Assembly (NCBI RefSeq): GCF_041080625.1
Contig: NZ_CP163518.1
Span: 744,001-808,000, forward strand
Origin: Streptomyces sp. CG1
GTDB taxonomy: Bacteria > Actinomycetota > Actinomycetes > Streptomycetales > Streptomycetaceae
Reading direction: 5' to 3'
Length of the DNA: 64,000 nt
Shown: positions 16,871 to 25,948 of the stretch, in pieces
How positions within the stretch are numbered: the first letter of the stretch is position 1
How the letters are laid out: every line of letters begins with the position of its first letter
Notes under the pieces: model-generated
Told to the model about the DNA's origin: nothing
Database searches by the model: none
The model's input: the letters and a program-made list of their open reading frames with translations, nothing else
Translations under genes and position numbers: made by a program

Positions 16871-19800
16871 CTACTTGGTGGTGTGGCCCATCGCCGTGCG
16901 GGTCGCAGTGAGCAATTCCGGCAGGCCGTGGGGCTTCAGGACGCTGTAGTGGTCGCCCTTCAGGTGGAGGACGGTGGGCGGCATGGCCGAGTACACGGCG
17001 TGGGACTCGATGAAGGAGTAGTCGTCTCCCTGGGCCTTGAAGAGGGTGACAGGTGCCTCCACCGTGCGTTCGGTCAGCTCGCGGAAGGTGTAGTCGAACT
17101 CGTAGGTGGTACCGACGATGCGGGTGATGCGGCGAATCGTGTCCTCGTCCAGGGACGGCACCAGGTCGTGGATGCAGGAGACGAAGCTGTCCTCGTCGTG
17201 GGTCCGGTCCAGGCAGGCGTCCAGGGCCGGGCCGTGGATCGTGCCGGCGAAGACGGAGAAGAGGATCGTGACGTACGCCGGGTTGTCGTACGACGCCTCC
17301 CGGCCGTGGGCATGGTCGTCCTCCTGGCGGACCGTCGGGTTGCCGGGGCAGATCAGGAACAGCTGCTCGACCTTCTCCCCGGCCTGTTCCAGCTGCCAGG
17401 CCGTCTCGAAGGCGACCCGGGCACCGAAGGAGTAGCCCCACAGGGTGTAGGGGCCGCTCGGCTGGATGCGGCGGATCTCCGCGAGGTCCGCGGCGGCCAT
17501 CTCGCGGATGGTGTCGTACGGGATCTCTCCGGCGTTGATGCCGTGCGCCTGGATGCCGTAGAACGGGCGGTCCAGGCCGGCCTCCTGGCCCAGCAGGCGC
17601 AGGTTCATCGGGTAACCGCCGAGGCCCGGCCAGCAGAAGACCGGGGCGAAGCCGCCCTCCGTGGCCAGGGGGATGATCCGGGAGACCGGGGCCGTCGCGT
17701 CGTCGTCCACGCGCGCGGCCAGGTCGCGCAGCTTCGGCGTCTCGAAGAGGACCTGGAGCGGGAGGCGGGTGCCGAAGTGCTTGTTGATCCGGTTGACCAG
17801 GGCCACCGCGATCAGCGAGTTGCCGCCGCAGGCGAAGAACTCGTCCTCGCTCGAGACGTCTTCGTACTTCAGCGCCGCGCCCCAGGCTTCCGCCAGCCAC
17901 TGCTCGGTCGGTGTCGCCGGTGCCACATACGCCCCGGGCTGCCGAGCGGCGACCACCTCGGGGAAGGCGGCCAGAGCCGTGCCGTCGACCTTGCCGCTGG
18001 CTGTCAGCGGCAGCGCGTCGAGGACGACGACCCGGTTCGGAAGCATGAAATCGGGCAGGGAGCGGGCCAGTTCGTCGCGGATCATCTCCGCGGGCCCCTG
18101 AGTGTGCACCGCGTCCTCGTACATGCCCTCGCCGGCCACCTGCTCGTCGCTGACGCGGCCGCCGAGGAAGAAGTACGACGGGCCGCTGCAGATGCCGGCC
18201 GAGCCCAGGATGTCGTCGAGACGGCGGGCGGCGGGCAGCGGATGCCCGGACTTGGAGGAGTAGCCCGAGGACATGAAGCCGAAGCCCGGCGTGCGCTGGA
18301 AGTGGTGCAGTCGGGTGCCGAGGGCGATGTACTCCAGCCAGGGATCGGCGGCCCGGCTGACCGCGCTGATCCCGAAGCTCGCGCGGGCGTACACGCCCTG
18401 GTTGATGGCGATGACGTGCCGGACCTCGATCAGCTCCTCGCCGATGCGCTCCAGCGCCCCGTCGCGGTAGCGGTACTGACCGCCGGGCAGGCCCTCGACA
18501 CGGCCCGGGTGGGCCTGGACGTACAGCTCGGTGGGGTCCTGGCGGGGCCGGCCGTCGTTCGCGGTGATCTCGAAGGTGCCGAGGTAGTGGTCCTCCTCGG
18601 CGACGTCCAGGACCTCCTTGACCGGCGGGAAGTGGCCGAGCGGGGCGATGGTCAGGCCGTGGGCGGGCAGCACCTGTTCGAACACGCCGAGCATATGGCC
18701 GGTCTCGAATTCCAGCACTTCCTGGATGTTGGTCCTGTAGACGGGTTCGATCGCCCGCCGCTTGCCGAGGAAGTGCACCAGCAGCCCGCCGTCCGGGCAT
18801 CGGCCGGTGCCGTCACCGACGCGGACCAGGCTGTGGTCGACCGGGTGGTAGTAGTGCACGCCGGGCACGAGACCCGCGACGCCGCCGGACTCGACGTACA
18901 GCTGGGTGGCGTACAGGGCGCCCGGTGAGGCGTAGGAGTACTTCGGCAGCAGCCGTTCCTCGCTGTGGAACTGGCCGAACCAGCGCAGGATCCGGCCCAG
19001 TTCGGCCGGGGTCAGCTCGCTCAGCGGCCGGGAGTACGCCGGGACCGGGTGCGGTGCGAGCACGGCGAGGAGGTCCTCACGGGTGACCGGGCCGCCGTCG
19101 TAGAAGCGGTACGTCTTGCGGGCGAAGGTCTCCCGGCGCTGCTCGGCGGTCTCCGCACGGCCCGGCAGGGCGATGGCCGGGCGGCCCGCGAGTTCCGTCG
19201 GCTCGCGCAGGCCCGGGTTGGACAGCTGTGCCTTGACCTGGACTTTCGATGCCTTGGACTGGTGGTGGGCGCCGTGCGAGCCCTGGTCCATGACGGCTGC
19301 CGTACGGGGGTTCAGCTCGACGCACGCGACCAGCGCCGGAAGGCCGGTGCGCGAGTCGTCGGTGACGATCGCGGCGGCGCGGCGCACCCAGGTGTGCTCT
19401 TCGATGCGCGAGGCCACCTCCTCCAGCTCCACGCGATAGCCGCGCAGCTTGACCTGGTTGTCGGTGCGGCCCGCGAACTGCAGGGTGCCGTCCGGGTTCC
19501 ACAGGCACACGTCACCCGTGCGGTACAGGCGCTCGCCCGGCTCGAACGGCGAGGCGACGAAGCGTTCCAGCGTCTGCTCGGGGCGGCCGAGATAGCCGCG
19601 GGCCAGCTGGGCGCCGCCCAGATACAGCTGGCCGGCCACGCCGTCGGCGACCGGTGCCAGGTTCTCGTCCAGGACGTACGCCGAGACGCCGTTGACGGGC
19701 ACGCCGATGGGTACGGTGCGGGACGTGCCGCCGTCGACGGCTGCGGGGTCGACCTCGTGAAAGGTGGCGTTGATGGTGGTCTCGGTCGGCCCGTAGAGGT

Positions 19801-20710
19801 TCACCAGTGCCACGCCCGGCAACCCGTGGAAGAAGTCGCGGGCCAGTCTGTGGGTGAGTGCCTCGCCGCCGGAGAAGACGCGCCGCAGTGAGGTGCAGGA
19901 GGTGAACTCCTCGGTGTCCAGGAGGGCCTGGAGCAGCGTCGGCACGCACTGCAGGTGGGTGACGCCGTGGACGCGTACGGCCTCGGCGATGGCCTGCGGG
20001 TCCCGGTGGATGCCCGGGGTGCCCATGACGACATGGGCACCGGCGGCCGGGGCGAGGATCTCCCACTGAGCGGCGTCGAAACTCATGGGCGTCTTCTGCA
20101 GGATGGTGACCTGCGGTCCGAGATAGCCGCGGGAGGCGAGCCAGCGAAGCTGGCCGGTGATGGCCCGGTTCTCGATCCCCACGCCCTTGGGCCGGCCGGT
20201 GCTGCCCGAGGTGTAGATGACGTAGGCGAGATGGCCGGGTTGCCGGCCGGGCACGGCGGTGCGGTCGAGCGGGCCCGGCGTCACTTCCGCCGGTGTGAGC
20301 ACCAGGGCGTCCCTCGGTGCAAGGGCGGTCAGCCGTTCGCGCAGGTGTTCCTGGGTCACGATGACGGACGCCCCGGAGTCCTCGATCATGTAGCGCAGCC
20401 GGTCCTCGGGGTAGTCCGGGGACAGCGGCAGATAGGCGGCGCCCGCGCCGAGGATGCCCCACACCCCGGCCATCAGGTCCAGGGACGGCTCGGTGAACAG
20501 ACCGACGCAGGTGTCGGGGCCGACGCCGAGCCGGGCGAGACGGGCACCGAGGTCCCGGCTCTGCCGGTCGAGTTCGCGGTAGCTGAGCCGTTCGTCGCGG
20601 AAGGTGACCGCCGTGGCCTCCGGACGCAGCGCGGCCTGACGGGCCAGCAGGTCGGGCAGGCACAGGCCCGTGAGGGGTGTGCCGGATATCAGTGCGCTCG
20701 CAGTCTTCAT
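16871..20710 (-). CDS. indC: Indigoidine-type synthetase (single-module NRPS, A-Ox-T-TE)
   Basis: 1279 residues from ATG 20710 with GAGGGG upstream; BpsA/IndC proteins are about 1280. Adenylation domain: YTSGSTGRPKG at ~167, SFDAAQWE, A8 VKLRGYRVELEEV at ~420. A flavin oxidase domain (~473-820, beginning MDQGSHGAHH, containing KTYRFYDGG and MSSGYSSKSGHPLP) is inserted before A10 PLTASGKVD (~907). Carrier domain FFACGGNSL, Ser ~963. Thioesterase GYSFGA, Ser ~1093, and final GDHYSVLK. The enzyme should activate L-glutamine, cyclise and oxidise it, and release a product that dimerises to blue indigoidine. It needs FMN and a phosphopantetheinyl transferase, which is not in the window. Usual indA/indB partners are absent. 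Confidence 0.96.
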   Translation of the reverse strand: MKTASALISGTPLTGLCLPDLLARQAALRPEATAVTFRDERLSYRELDRQSRDLGARLARLGVGPDTCVGLFTEPSLDLMAGVWGILGAGAAYLPLSPDYPEDRLRYMIEDSGASVIVTQEHLRERLTALAPRDALVLTPAEVTPGPLDRTAVPGRQPGHLAYVIYTSGSTGRPKGVGIENRAITGQLRWLASRGYLGPQVTILQKTPMSFDAAQWEILAPAAGAHVVMGTPGIHRDPQAIAEAVRVHGVTHLQCVPTLLQALLDTEEFTSCTSLRRVFSGGEALTHRLARDFFHGLPGVALVNLYGPTETTINATFHEVDPAAVDGGTSRTVPIGVPVNGVSAYVLDENLAPVADGVAGQLYLGGAQLARGYLGRPEQTLERFVASPFEPGERLYRTGDVCLWNPDGTLQFAGRTDNQVKLRGYRVELEEVASRIEEHTWVRRAAAIVTDDSRTGLPALVACVELNPRTAAVMDQGSHGAHHQSKASKVQVKAQLSNPGLREPTELAGRPAIALPGRAETAEQRRETFARKTYRFYDGGPVTREDLLAVLAPHPVPAYSRPLSELTPAELGRILRWFGQFHSEERLLPKYSYASPGALYATQLYVESGGVAGLVPGVHYYHPVDHSLVRVGDGTGRCPDGGLLVHFLGKRRAIEPVYRTNIQEVLEFETGHMLGVFEQVLPAHGLTIAPLGHFPPVKEVLDVAEEDHYLGTFEITANDGRPRQDPTELYVQAHPGRVEGLPGGQYRYRDGALERIGEELIEVRHVIAINQGVYARASFGISAVSRAADPWLEYIALGTRLHHFQRTPGFGFMSSGYSSKSGHPLPAARRLDDILGSAGICSGPSYFFLGGRVSDEQVAGEGMYEDAVHTQGPAEMIRDELARSLPDFMLPNRVVVLDALPLTASGKVDGTALAAFPEVVAARQPGAYVAPATPTEQWLAEAWGAALKYEDVSSEDEFFACGGNSLIAVALVNRINKHFGTRLPLQVLFETPKLRDLAARVDDDATAPVSRIIPLATEGGFAPVFCWPGLGGYPMNLRLLGQEAGLDRPFYGIQAHGINAGEIPYDTIREMAAADLAEIRRIQPSGPYTLWGYSFGARVAFETAWQLEQAGEKVEQLFLICPGNPTVRQEDDHAHGREASYDNPAYVTILFSVFAGTIHGPALDACLDRTHDEDSFVSCIHDLVPSLDEDTIRRITRIVGTTYEFDYTFRELTERTVEAPVTLFKAQGDDYSFIESHAVYSAMPPTVLHLKGDHYSVLKPHGLPELLTATRTAMGHTTK

Positions 20711-20876
20711 GGCATCGTCCCCTCGTGGTTGGCTCGATGGGTGGCGACGGCCAGCGTGGGACGAGGGGCTCCTGAAGTTCTCCCGAGCCGGTACGGGCCC
20801 GGCACGGGACGTTCGCGGGAGGTGTTCGGGAATGGCGGTCGACAGGACCGGGACCTGTCGCAACGGACCCGCTCGA

Positions 20877-20888
20877 TCGCATATGCGA
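20877..20888. promoter_or_regulatory. 12-bp palindrome in the indC divergent promoter region
   Basis: TCGCATATGCGA is a perfect palindrome 48 bases before the FMN-reductase remnant and 167 bases upstream of indC. A second inverted pair, CCCCTCGT (20719-20726) and ACGAGGGG (20761-20768), lies nearer indC. Either may be an operator; no regulator gene is adjacent. Confidence 0.4.
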
Positions 20889-20935
20889 GGAGCGGGAACC
20901 GCGAAACCCGTGACACCTGTGAAGGGCCAGCCACC

Positions 20936-21193
20936 GTGACAAAGTTTGTCCTCGTCCCCGGAAACATCCGTCGGGACTCGCTCAACGCCTCCGTTCTTGC
21001 CACCGTGCGCCGGCTGCTGGCCGAGCAGGCGGACGGGGACGAGTACGAAATCGACACCCTGTCGGTGGGGCGACTCCCACTGTACGACCGGGACGTCGAA
21101 CAGGCATGTGGAACCCACCCGGTGCGACGCCGCCAAGGAGCTGGTACGGGACACGGGCGCGCCCTTCATCAGTACGTCGCGGACGCACTGATG
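20936..21193 (+). pseudogene. NAD(P)H-dependent FMN reductase, truncated and frameshifted
   Basis: GTG 20936 starts TKFVLVPGNIRRDSLNASVL followed by IDTLSVGRLPLYDRDVE, the flavodoxin-like N terminus of FMN/chromate reductases. Similarity then jumps frame to AAKELVRDTGAPFIST at about 21130-21180 and ends in a stop; the GSxPGxLKNALDW region is missing. An intact copy divergent from indC would have been a natural flavin supplier for its oxidase domain, but this one is dead. Confidence 0.8.
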
Positions 21194-21643
21194 TGATGGT
21201 CCAGAACGGTGCCGGCCGTGCCGGTCGCGTGGCCGGTGAGGTGGGCCCGGACATGATCGTCGGCCTGCCGCATGCGGTCCACGGTCCTACGGGCCGTAGC
21301 GGACCGTCGGGGTGGACGCCACCGCCTCGGTCAGCGACGGGTTCAGCCAGTGCGCCGGACACATATGGTCCGGCTCGGGGGTGTCGGCCGCAGCCGCCAG
21401 GTACGACAAACAGGGCGGGCGCCGCCTCCCCGGTCCGCCAGACCTGAAGCAGCGACGCGCCGAGGCGCCACCGTGGCCAGGTCTTCCGCAACATCCCTCG
21501 CTGATCGGCAAGGCCGGCGCCCTCGACATGCCGGGGGAACTGCTCGGCCTCGGGTTCGCTCTGCTGCGCTTCGCCGAACGGTCTTTCGTGACAGAGAGTT
21601 GGGCCCGCGTGTCGATCCGGGCCGGCTCCGGAAGGGAGAACCC
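21194..21643. other. Non-coding stretch between gene remnants
   Basis: About 450 bases without recognisable coding. Frames on both strands have no family-like motif. Given the broken genes on either side this is probably degraded sequence. Confidence 0.45.
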
Positions 21644-22047
21644 CGTGCCTTGTCGGGGAGAGTCTCATAGCCGAGTTCGAGCCGGACTGGCCCCTCAACG
21701 GCCTGGCCGAAGCCGCCACCGACACCGACTCCTGCGAGGAAGGCGTCCGCATCAGGTGCGGCGAGGAGATCGGCACCATCCACGTCACCTGCGAACTCTG
21801 GGACCACCAGCCGCCCCTGGCCCCGGACTCCTGGCAGGACGTCGCGGAAGTCTCCGCCCACTGGACCTCGGCCTTCCTCGACTTCGGTGCCACCGGCCGA
21901 GACGACGCACCGGACTCCCGGCTGTCCATCCCCCGCCCGGACCCCGCTCCGCGCGAGACCTACCTCGTCCAACTCTGGCCCGCGCCATACCAAGAGCCCA
22001 CCTGCCTCAAGGCGAACCGCACCCTCGCAAGCGGCCGGCGCGCCTGA
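21644..22047 (+). pseudogene. Broken hypothetical gene
   Basis: GTG 21644 follows AGGGAG and gives PCRGES before the frame must shift to follow the clearly coding part: AEFEPDWPLNGLAEAATDTD, IGTIHVTCELWDHQPPLAPD, SWQDVAEVSAHWTSAFLDFG and ETYLVQLWPAPYQ, stopping at 22047. That frame has no start codon after its upstream stop at 21589-21591. The ending resembles actinobacterial hypothetical proteins finishing in LVQxWPAP, whose function is not known. Likely a frameshift at about 21660. Confidence 0.6.
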
Positions 22048-22077
22048 CCGGTTCGTGGCGGCGGGCACAATGGCGTC

Positions 22078-22774
22078 GTGGACCCGAACAAGCGGACCAT
22101 CGTCGCCTTGGACTGCGACAGCCGTCAGACCGCTGAGGACATCGTCGCCGGGCTGGGCGAAGAGTGCCGCTTCTACAAGGTCGGCCTGGAGCTTCTCACC
22201 GTGGCAGGACCTGAACTCATCACGCACCTTGTCGCTCAAGGCAAGGAGGTCTTCCTGGACCTCCAAGCTCTTCGAGATCCCGAACTCCGTCGCCGGTGCC
22301 GTGCGCGCTGCGGGAGCTCTGGGCGTCTCGATGGTGACGGTGCACAGCATGGGTGGTGCGGCCATCATGGCCGCCGCTGTAGATGCCGCCCGGGCCTTCC
22401 CCGAGTTGCGGGTGCTCGCCCTGACCGTGGTCACCAGCATGACCGACGCGGATCTTGCCGACATCGGCGTCGCCGACCCGGCCGCGGAACAGGTGATCAG
22501 GCTGGCGCGCCTGGCCGGCAAGGCCGGCTGTCACGGCGTCATCGCCTCGCCTCAGGACGTCGCGGCCTTGCGTGGCACCCTGGGCAGCGACGCCCTGATC
22601 GTCACGCCCGGAGTCACCCTGGCCGGTGACTCGCCGGCCGAGCATGCCCGTCCCGGCACACCACGTGCCGCCGTCGCCGCCGGCGCGTCACACGTCGTCG
22701 TGGGACGAACGGTCACGCGGGCCACCGACCCGGCAGCCGCGTTCCGCCTCGTTCGCAGCAGCATCGTTCCGTGA
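22078..22774 (+). pseudogene. pyrF: Orotidine-5'-phosphate decarboxylase homologue, frameshifted
   Basis: GTG 22078 encodes DPNKRTIVALDCDSRQTAED ... FYKVGLELL ... GKEVFLDL; then one extra C in CTCCAAG (22261-22267) shifts the frame. Reading on in the other frame gives KLFEIPNSVAGAVRAAG, MVTVHSMGG, LALTVVTSM, VTPGV and ASHVVVGRTVTRATDP to 22774. The sequence is the E. coli-like PyrF group, not the larger actinobacterial housekeeping type. The usual DLKxxDIPN is DLKxFEIPN, with Glu for the second catalytic Asp. Either a pseudogene or a sequencing indel; an intact version would be about 231 residues. Confidence 0.8.
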
Positions 22775-22870
22775 GCGGTTGCCGGCCCGAGACGGCCTCG
22801 CCGCCGAGGCGGGCGCACGCGGCTGGCGTTCGGCACATCGCGATACGGCACAATGCATGGGCTGCGGCGG

Positions 22871-24115
22871 TCAGTTGGGGTTGTCGCCGTCGGTGAGGGT
22901 CTCCCAGGCCACGAAGAGGTTGTTGGTGCCGGCCGGGCGGTTCTGCTCGGTCAGGGTCTGGGTGTTGGCCATGGCGATGCCCAGGCGGTTGTGCAGGGCG
23001 TTGTAGCCGACCTCGGTGATCGGGCCGAGTCCTCGCTTGACGGATCCCCCGCACAACCAGCTCGGGACCGCGGCACCCAGCTCGTACTTGGACTGGAAGC
23101 CGAGCGCCTGGCGCAGCCGCTCGCCGACGTCGGTGCCGTAGAGGTCCTGCCCCTGGATCCGGCTGGTCTCGGCCACATGCGAGATGGCGGAGATGCCGTA
23201 TCCGGTGTGCACGAAGTCGCGACAGGTCTCCTGGGTCAGTCCGGTCACGAAGGTGGCCTGGCCCTGCCAGTACGCGACGATCTTGTCCCGGGTGTTCAGG
23301 TTCTGGCTCGGCACGGTCTTCGGCAGGCCGCCGTCGGAGGAGAGGTACACATAGGCGGCGGTGCGGGTGCGGAAGCGCGCCATGGCCGAGTCGTAGGAGG
23401 CCTTGTCCTCGAGGAAGACGGAGATGCCGACGGCCGCCTCCATCATCGTCAGCTCCCAGTTCCCGTTGGAGTTCGAGCCGTTGATGAGTCTGGGCAGGTA
23501 GACGTTGCGGAGAAGGGTGGCGAAGCGGTCGGCGTTCGACCAAGTGCCGGTGTATGTGTGCTTGATGAGTTCGGCGGCCTTGGCCCAGGAGGCCCCGGCC
23601 CACGCGGTCTGCAGGGGTGCGTTGCTGTTGGTGTGGCTCGTGAGCGTGGCGGACCAGGCGTCCATCAGCTCGATCGCCTTTTTCGCGTAGCGATCGTCGC
23701 GGGTGATGTACCAGGCGAGCGCGTCGGTGTAGGCGGCGATGGCGTCCTCGCGCTCGTCCGTGCAGCCGTAGTTGGGGTCGGAATACGGACCGCACTCGAC
23801 GACGGCGCGGGGCTTGGGGGTGCGGCTGAGGCTCGCGTACGGGCTCGCCGTCATCTGGTCGTACGCGCCCTTCCAGGGCTGCGCGCCGGCGAGCACCTTG
23901 GTGCGTGCGAAGTCGAGTTGGGCGCGCGAGACGGTGACACCGGGGTGGACGAACGTGGCGGGAGCGGCGTCCGCTCGCTGCGTGCCGGGCCAGGAGAGAA
24001 GTCCGGTGGTCAGCATGGCGGCCGCCGCGGTGAGCGCGAGAGCGGATCGTGAAGACTTACGGCGACGTGGTGCGGGCCTGTCCTGCAAATCCTGGATGTC
24101 CTGCGTATCCTGCAT
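22871..24115 (-). CDS. Secreted alginate-lyase-family protein (PL5-like)
   Basis: 414 residues from ATG 24115; GAGGA lies about ten bases upstream. An RRRK-containing n-region and the hydrophobic ALALTAAAAMLTTGLLSWPG form a signal peptide ending near AADA-type residues. The mature part is an (alpha/alpha) toroid with GCTDEREDAIAAYTDALAWY, SNGNWELTMMEAAVGISVFL and ETCRDFVHTGYGISAISHVA, as in the Alginate_lyase family. It should cleave polyuronates outside the cell by beta-elimination; exact substrate unknown. A consensus sigma-70 promoter lies 60 bases upstream. An unsaturated-glucuronyl hydrolase (GH88) is encoded 31 kb away. Confidence 0.85.
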   Translation of the reverse strand: MQDTQDIQDLQDRPAPRRRKSSRSALALTAAAAMLTTGLLSWPGTQRADAAPATFVHPGVTVSRAQLDFARTKVLAGAQPWKGAYDQMTASPYASLSRTPKPRAVVECGPYSDPNYGCTDEREDAIAAYTDALAWYITRDDRYAKKAIELMDAWSATLTSHTNSNAPLQTAWAGASWAKAAELIKHTYTGTWSNADRFATLLRNVYLPRLINGSNSNGNWELTMMEAAVGISVFLEDKASYDSAMARFRTRTAAYVYLSSDGGLPKTVPSQNLNTRDKIVAYWQGQATFVTGLTQETCRDFVHTGYGISAISHVAETSRIQGQDLYGTDVGERLRQALGFQSKYELGAAVPSWLCGGSVKRGLGPITEVGYNALHNRLGIAMANTQTLTEQNRPAGTNNLFVAWETLTDGDNPN

Positions 24116-24455
24116 GAGACACGTCCTCATATGTGAACTGCATGCGAATCCCTGAACAGCGCGCTGACCGATGACCATAGGTACGGACCAACAAGCCGTC
24201 AAGTGCCCAGGGAACGCGTGACGTTCACACTGCGCTGTGCCGACGCCGTATGGTTCGGGAATCCGATCCGCGGGACCGCAGCCGCCACGGCGGCCGGCAG
24301 AGCGATGCCGGAACCGACGCCGAAGGCCCAATCGACAGGTGGGCCGGATGCTCCCGCCAGGCCGAGGGGAGGTGGCCGCTTCCCCGGTCCCAGGGGGCAC
24401 CCGGAGGTCGTACGGCCATGATGTGGTGCTTTTCCTGGAGGGGGCAGCGTGTCTG
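24116..24455. other. Intergenic region with alginate lyase promoter
   Basis: No gene supported in 340 bases. It holds the minus-strand promoter at 24174-24202. The rest shows no motif that I recognise. Confidence 0.5.
24174..24202 (-). promoter_or_regulatory. Consensus promoter of the alginate lyase gene
   Basis: On the minus strand TTGACG (24202-24197) and TATGGT (24179-24174) are separated by exactly 17 bases, a good HrdB-type promoter. The transcript would have about a 50-base leader. Confidence 0.65.
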
Positions 24456-24758
24456 TTACGACGTGTCGCCGGGCCGGGCCGGGTCGTTGGGGTGGGACTC
24501 CAGCGCAGTGACGCCGACGGTCATCCAGGGACGCAGCGGGAGCGTGCCGAGTACCTTCTCGTGCAGCTCGTGCTCATCGGCGGCCCGCCAGACACCGATG
24601 CTGCGCAGTTCCCCGACCGGGCGCCACAGCCGCGCGAGGTTGCCGGCGGCAGCCAACTCCCGCGCGCGGACGGCCTCGGCGGCGCGCCTGCGGTCGATCT
24701 CGTCCTGGCCGGTGCCCTCGGGAATGGTCGTGGTGATCTCGACCAGGAACTCTCGCAC
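24456..24758 (-). CDS. Muconolactone delta-isomerase-like protein
   Basis: 100 residues from GTG 24758. REFLVEITTTIPEG, then RARELAAAGNLARLWRPVGE, SIGVWRAADEHELHEKVLGT and LPLRPWMTVGVTALESHPND match the CatC fold (ferredoxin-like decamer, LPLxPxM). True CatC isomerises muconolactone in the beta-ketoadipate pathway, but no catA or catB is nearby and many stand-alone homologues exist, so activity is inferred. Divergent from a LysR gene, its probable regulator. Confidence 0.82.
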   Translation of the reverse strand: MREFLVEITTTIPEGTGQDEIDRRRAAEAVRARELAAAGNLARLWRPVGELRSIGVWRAADEHELHEKVLGTLPLRPWMTVGVTALESHPNDPARPGDTS

Positions 24759-24888
24759 GGTCCAACTCCGTTCGCTGGGGCGCCCGGTGGGAACCGGCAC
24801 GCCGTGGGCGGCTCGGCGCCCAGTGCAGCCCTCATCCTCCGTCCGGCGCCGGTGCCGGCGCCACGACCGGCTTCCTCCGTACTGAGAG

Positions 24889-24902
24889 GTAGAAACTCCT
24901 AC
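24889..24902. promoter_or_regulatory. Possible LysR-type operator
   Basis: GTAG and CTAC flank six bases (GTAGAAACTCCTAC) 19 bases before the GTG of the LysR gene, within the divergent promoter region. Short, so only suggestive. Confidence 0.35.
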
Positions 24903-24920
24903 AGGGCGTACCATGAAGCC

Positions 24921-25835
24921 GTGGAGCTGCGCCAACTCCGCTACTTCGTGGCGGTCGCCGAGGAGCTGAACTTCAGCCGAGCCGCAGCACGGCTCCTGAT
25001 CGCCGGGCCGTCGCTGTCCCAGCAGATCAAGGCCCTTGAACGCGACCTCGGGGTGCGCCTGTTCGACCGCGACCGCCGGTCGGTCACCCTCACTCCGGCG
25101 GGGTCCACCCTGCTCCCGCAGGTGCGCGACCTGCTGGCCCGAGCCGATGACCTGGAACGCCGGGCCGGCGCACTGTCCGGTTCGGAACCGGTACGGCTGG
25201 GCTACGTCAACTGGCTTCCGCCCGATCTGACCGCGCGCACATCGGCGGTGGCCCAGGTCCACGTGGACGCCTGGGTCGCCCCTTCGCACGCGCAGGCCGC
25301 CCGCGTCGCCGACGGCAGCCTGGACCTGGCCGTGTGCTGGGTGCGGGCCGGGGATCTGGAGCGGCTGGGCCTGGTGGCCGAGCTGATCGGCGCGGACCGG
25401 CTCTATGCCGTCACCACCGGTGACGACACCGGTGAGGTGCCCGCCCGTGGCACTGCCGTCCTGGTCGACGCCGACACGGCCTCGTGGTCGTCCTGGAACG
25501 CCTACGCCGAACAGCTGGCCCGGGACACCGGGGCCCGCGCGGTCCATGTCTCCGACGGCGGCATCACCGGCCCCGCGTTCTTCGACCACGTCCGCCACAG
25601 CGAGCGGCCGGTCGTCAACTCCCCCAAGGGCCAGACCAGCCCGCTCCCGCCCGATCTGGTACGACGCCCGGTCGTGGCGCCGGAGATCTACTGGACCTGG
25701 TCCGTGGTCCGGCGCGCCGACGAGGCCCGACCCGCGGTCCTCGCCGTCGTCGACGCCCTCTGCGCCACGCTCGCGGACCTCGGCATCCATGGCCCGGACG
25801 CCTGGCTGCCCGAGGGTGATCCACACCGGCGCTGA
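24921..25835 (+). CDS. LysR-family transcriptional regulator
   Basis: 304 residues from GTG 24921 (ELRQLRYFVAVAEELNFSRA). HTH: NFSRAAARLLIAGPSLSQQIKALERDLGVRLFDRDRR. Effector domain from ~90. It diverges from the muconolactone-isomerase-like gene with 162 bp between; LysR proteins usually activate the divergent gene. The effector domain, lacking the typical long RD-I spacing, is a little shorter than average. Ligand unknown. Confidence 0.9.
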   Translation: MELRQLRYFVAVAEELNFSRAAARLLIAGPSLSQQIKALERDLGVRLFDRDRRSVTLTPAGSTLLPQVRDLLARADDLERRAGALSGSEPVRLGYVNWLPPDLTARTSAVAQVHVDAWVAPSHAQAARVADGSLDLAVCWVRAGDLERLGLVAELIGADRLYAVTTGDDTGEVPARGTAVLVDADTASWSSWNAYAEQLARDTGARAVHVSDGGITGPAFFDHVRHSERPVVNSPKGQTSPLPPDLVRRPVVAPEIYWTWSVVRRADEARPAVLAVVDALCATLADLGIHGPDAWLPEGDPHRR

Positions 25836-25948
25836 CCGGCTGACCTGGGCATCGAGCTCAGCGTCGGCGCGAACCCCGGTCGGCTGAGAGGGAACTGAGA
25901 GGTGGCTGTGCCAGGCTGACGCGCCCCATCCCCCTCAGGAGTGCCTGG

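Noticed and set aside
16635..18928. Long ORFs (721 codons minus, 681 codons plus) over the end of the indigoidine synthetase
   Set aside because: Same locus encodes T and TE domains with intact motifs in the annotated frame; the other frames give Arg/Pro/Gly-rich nonsense.
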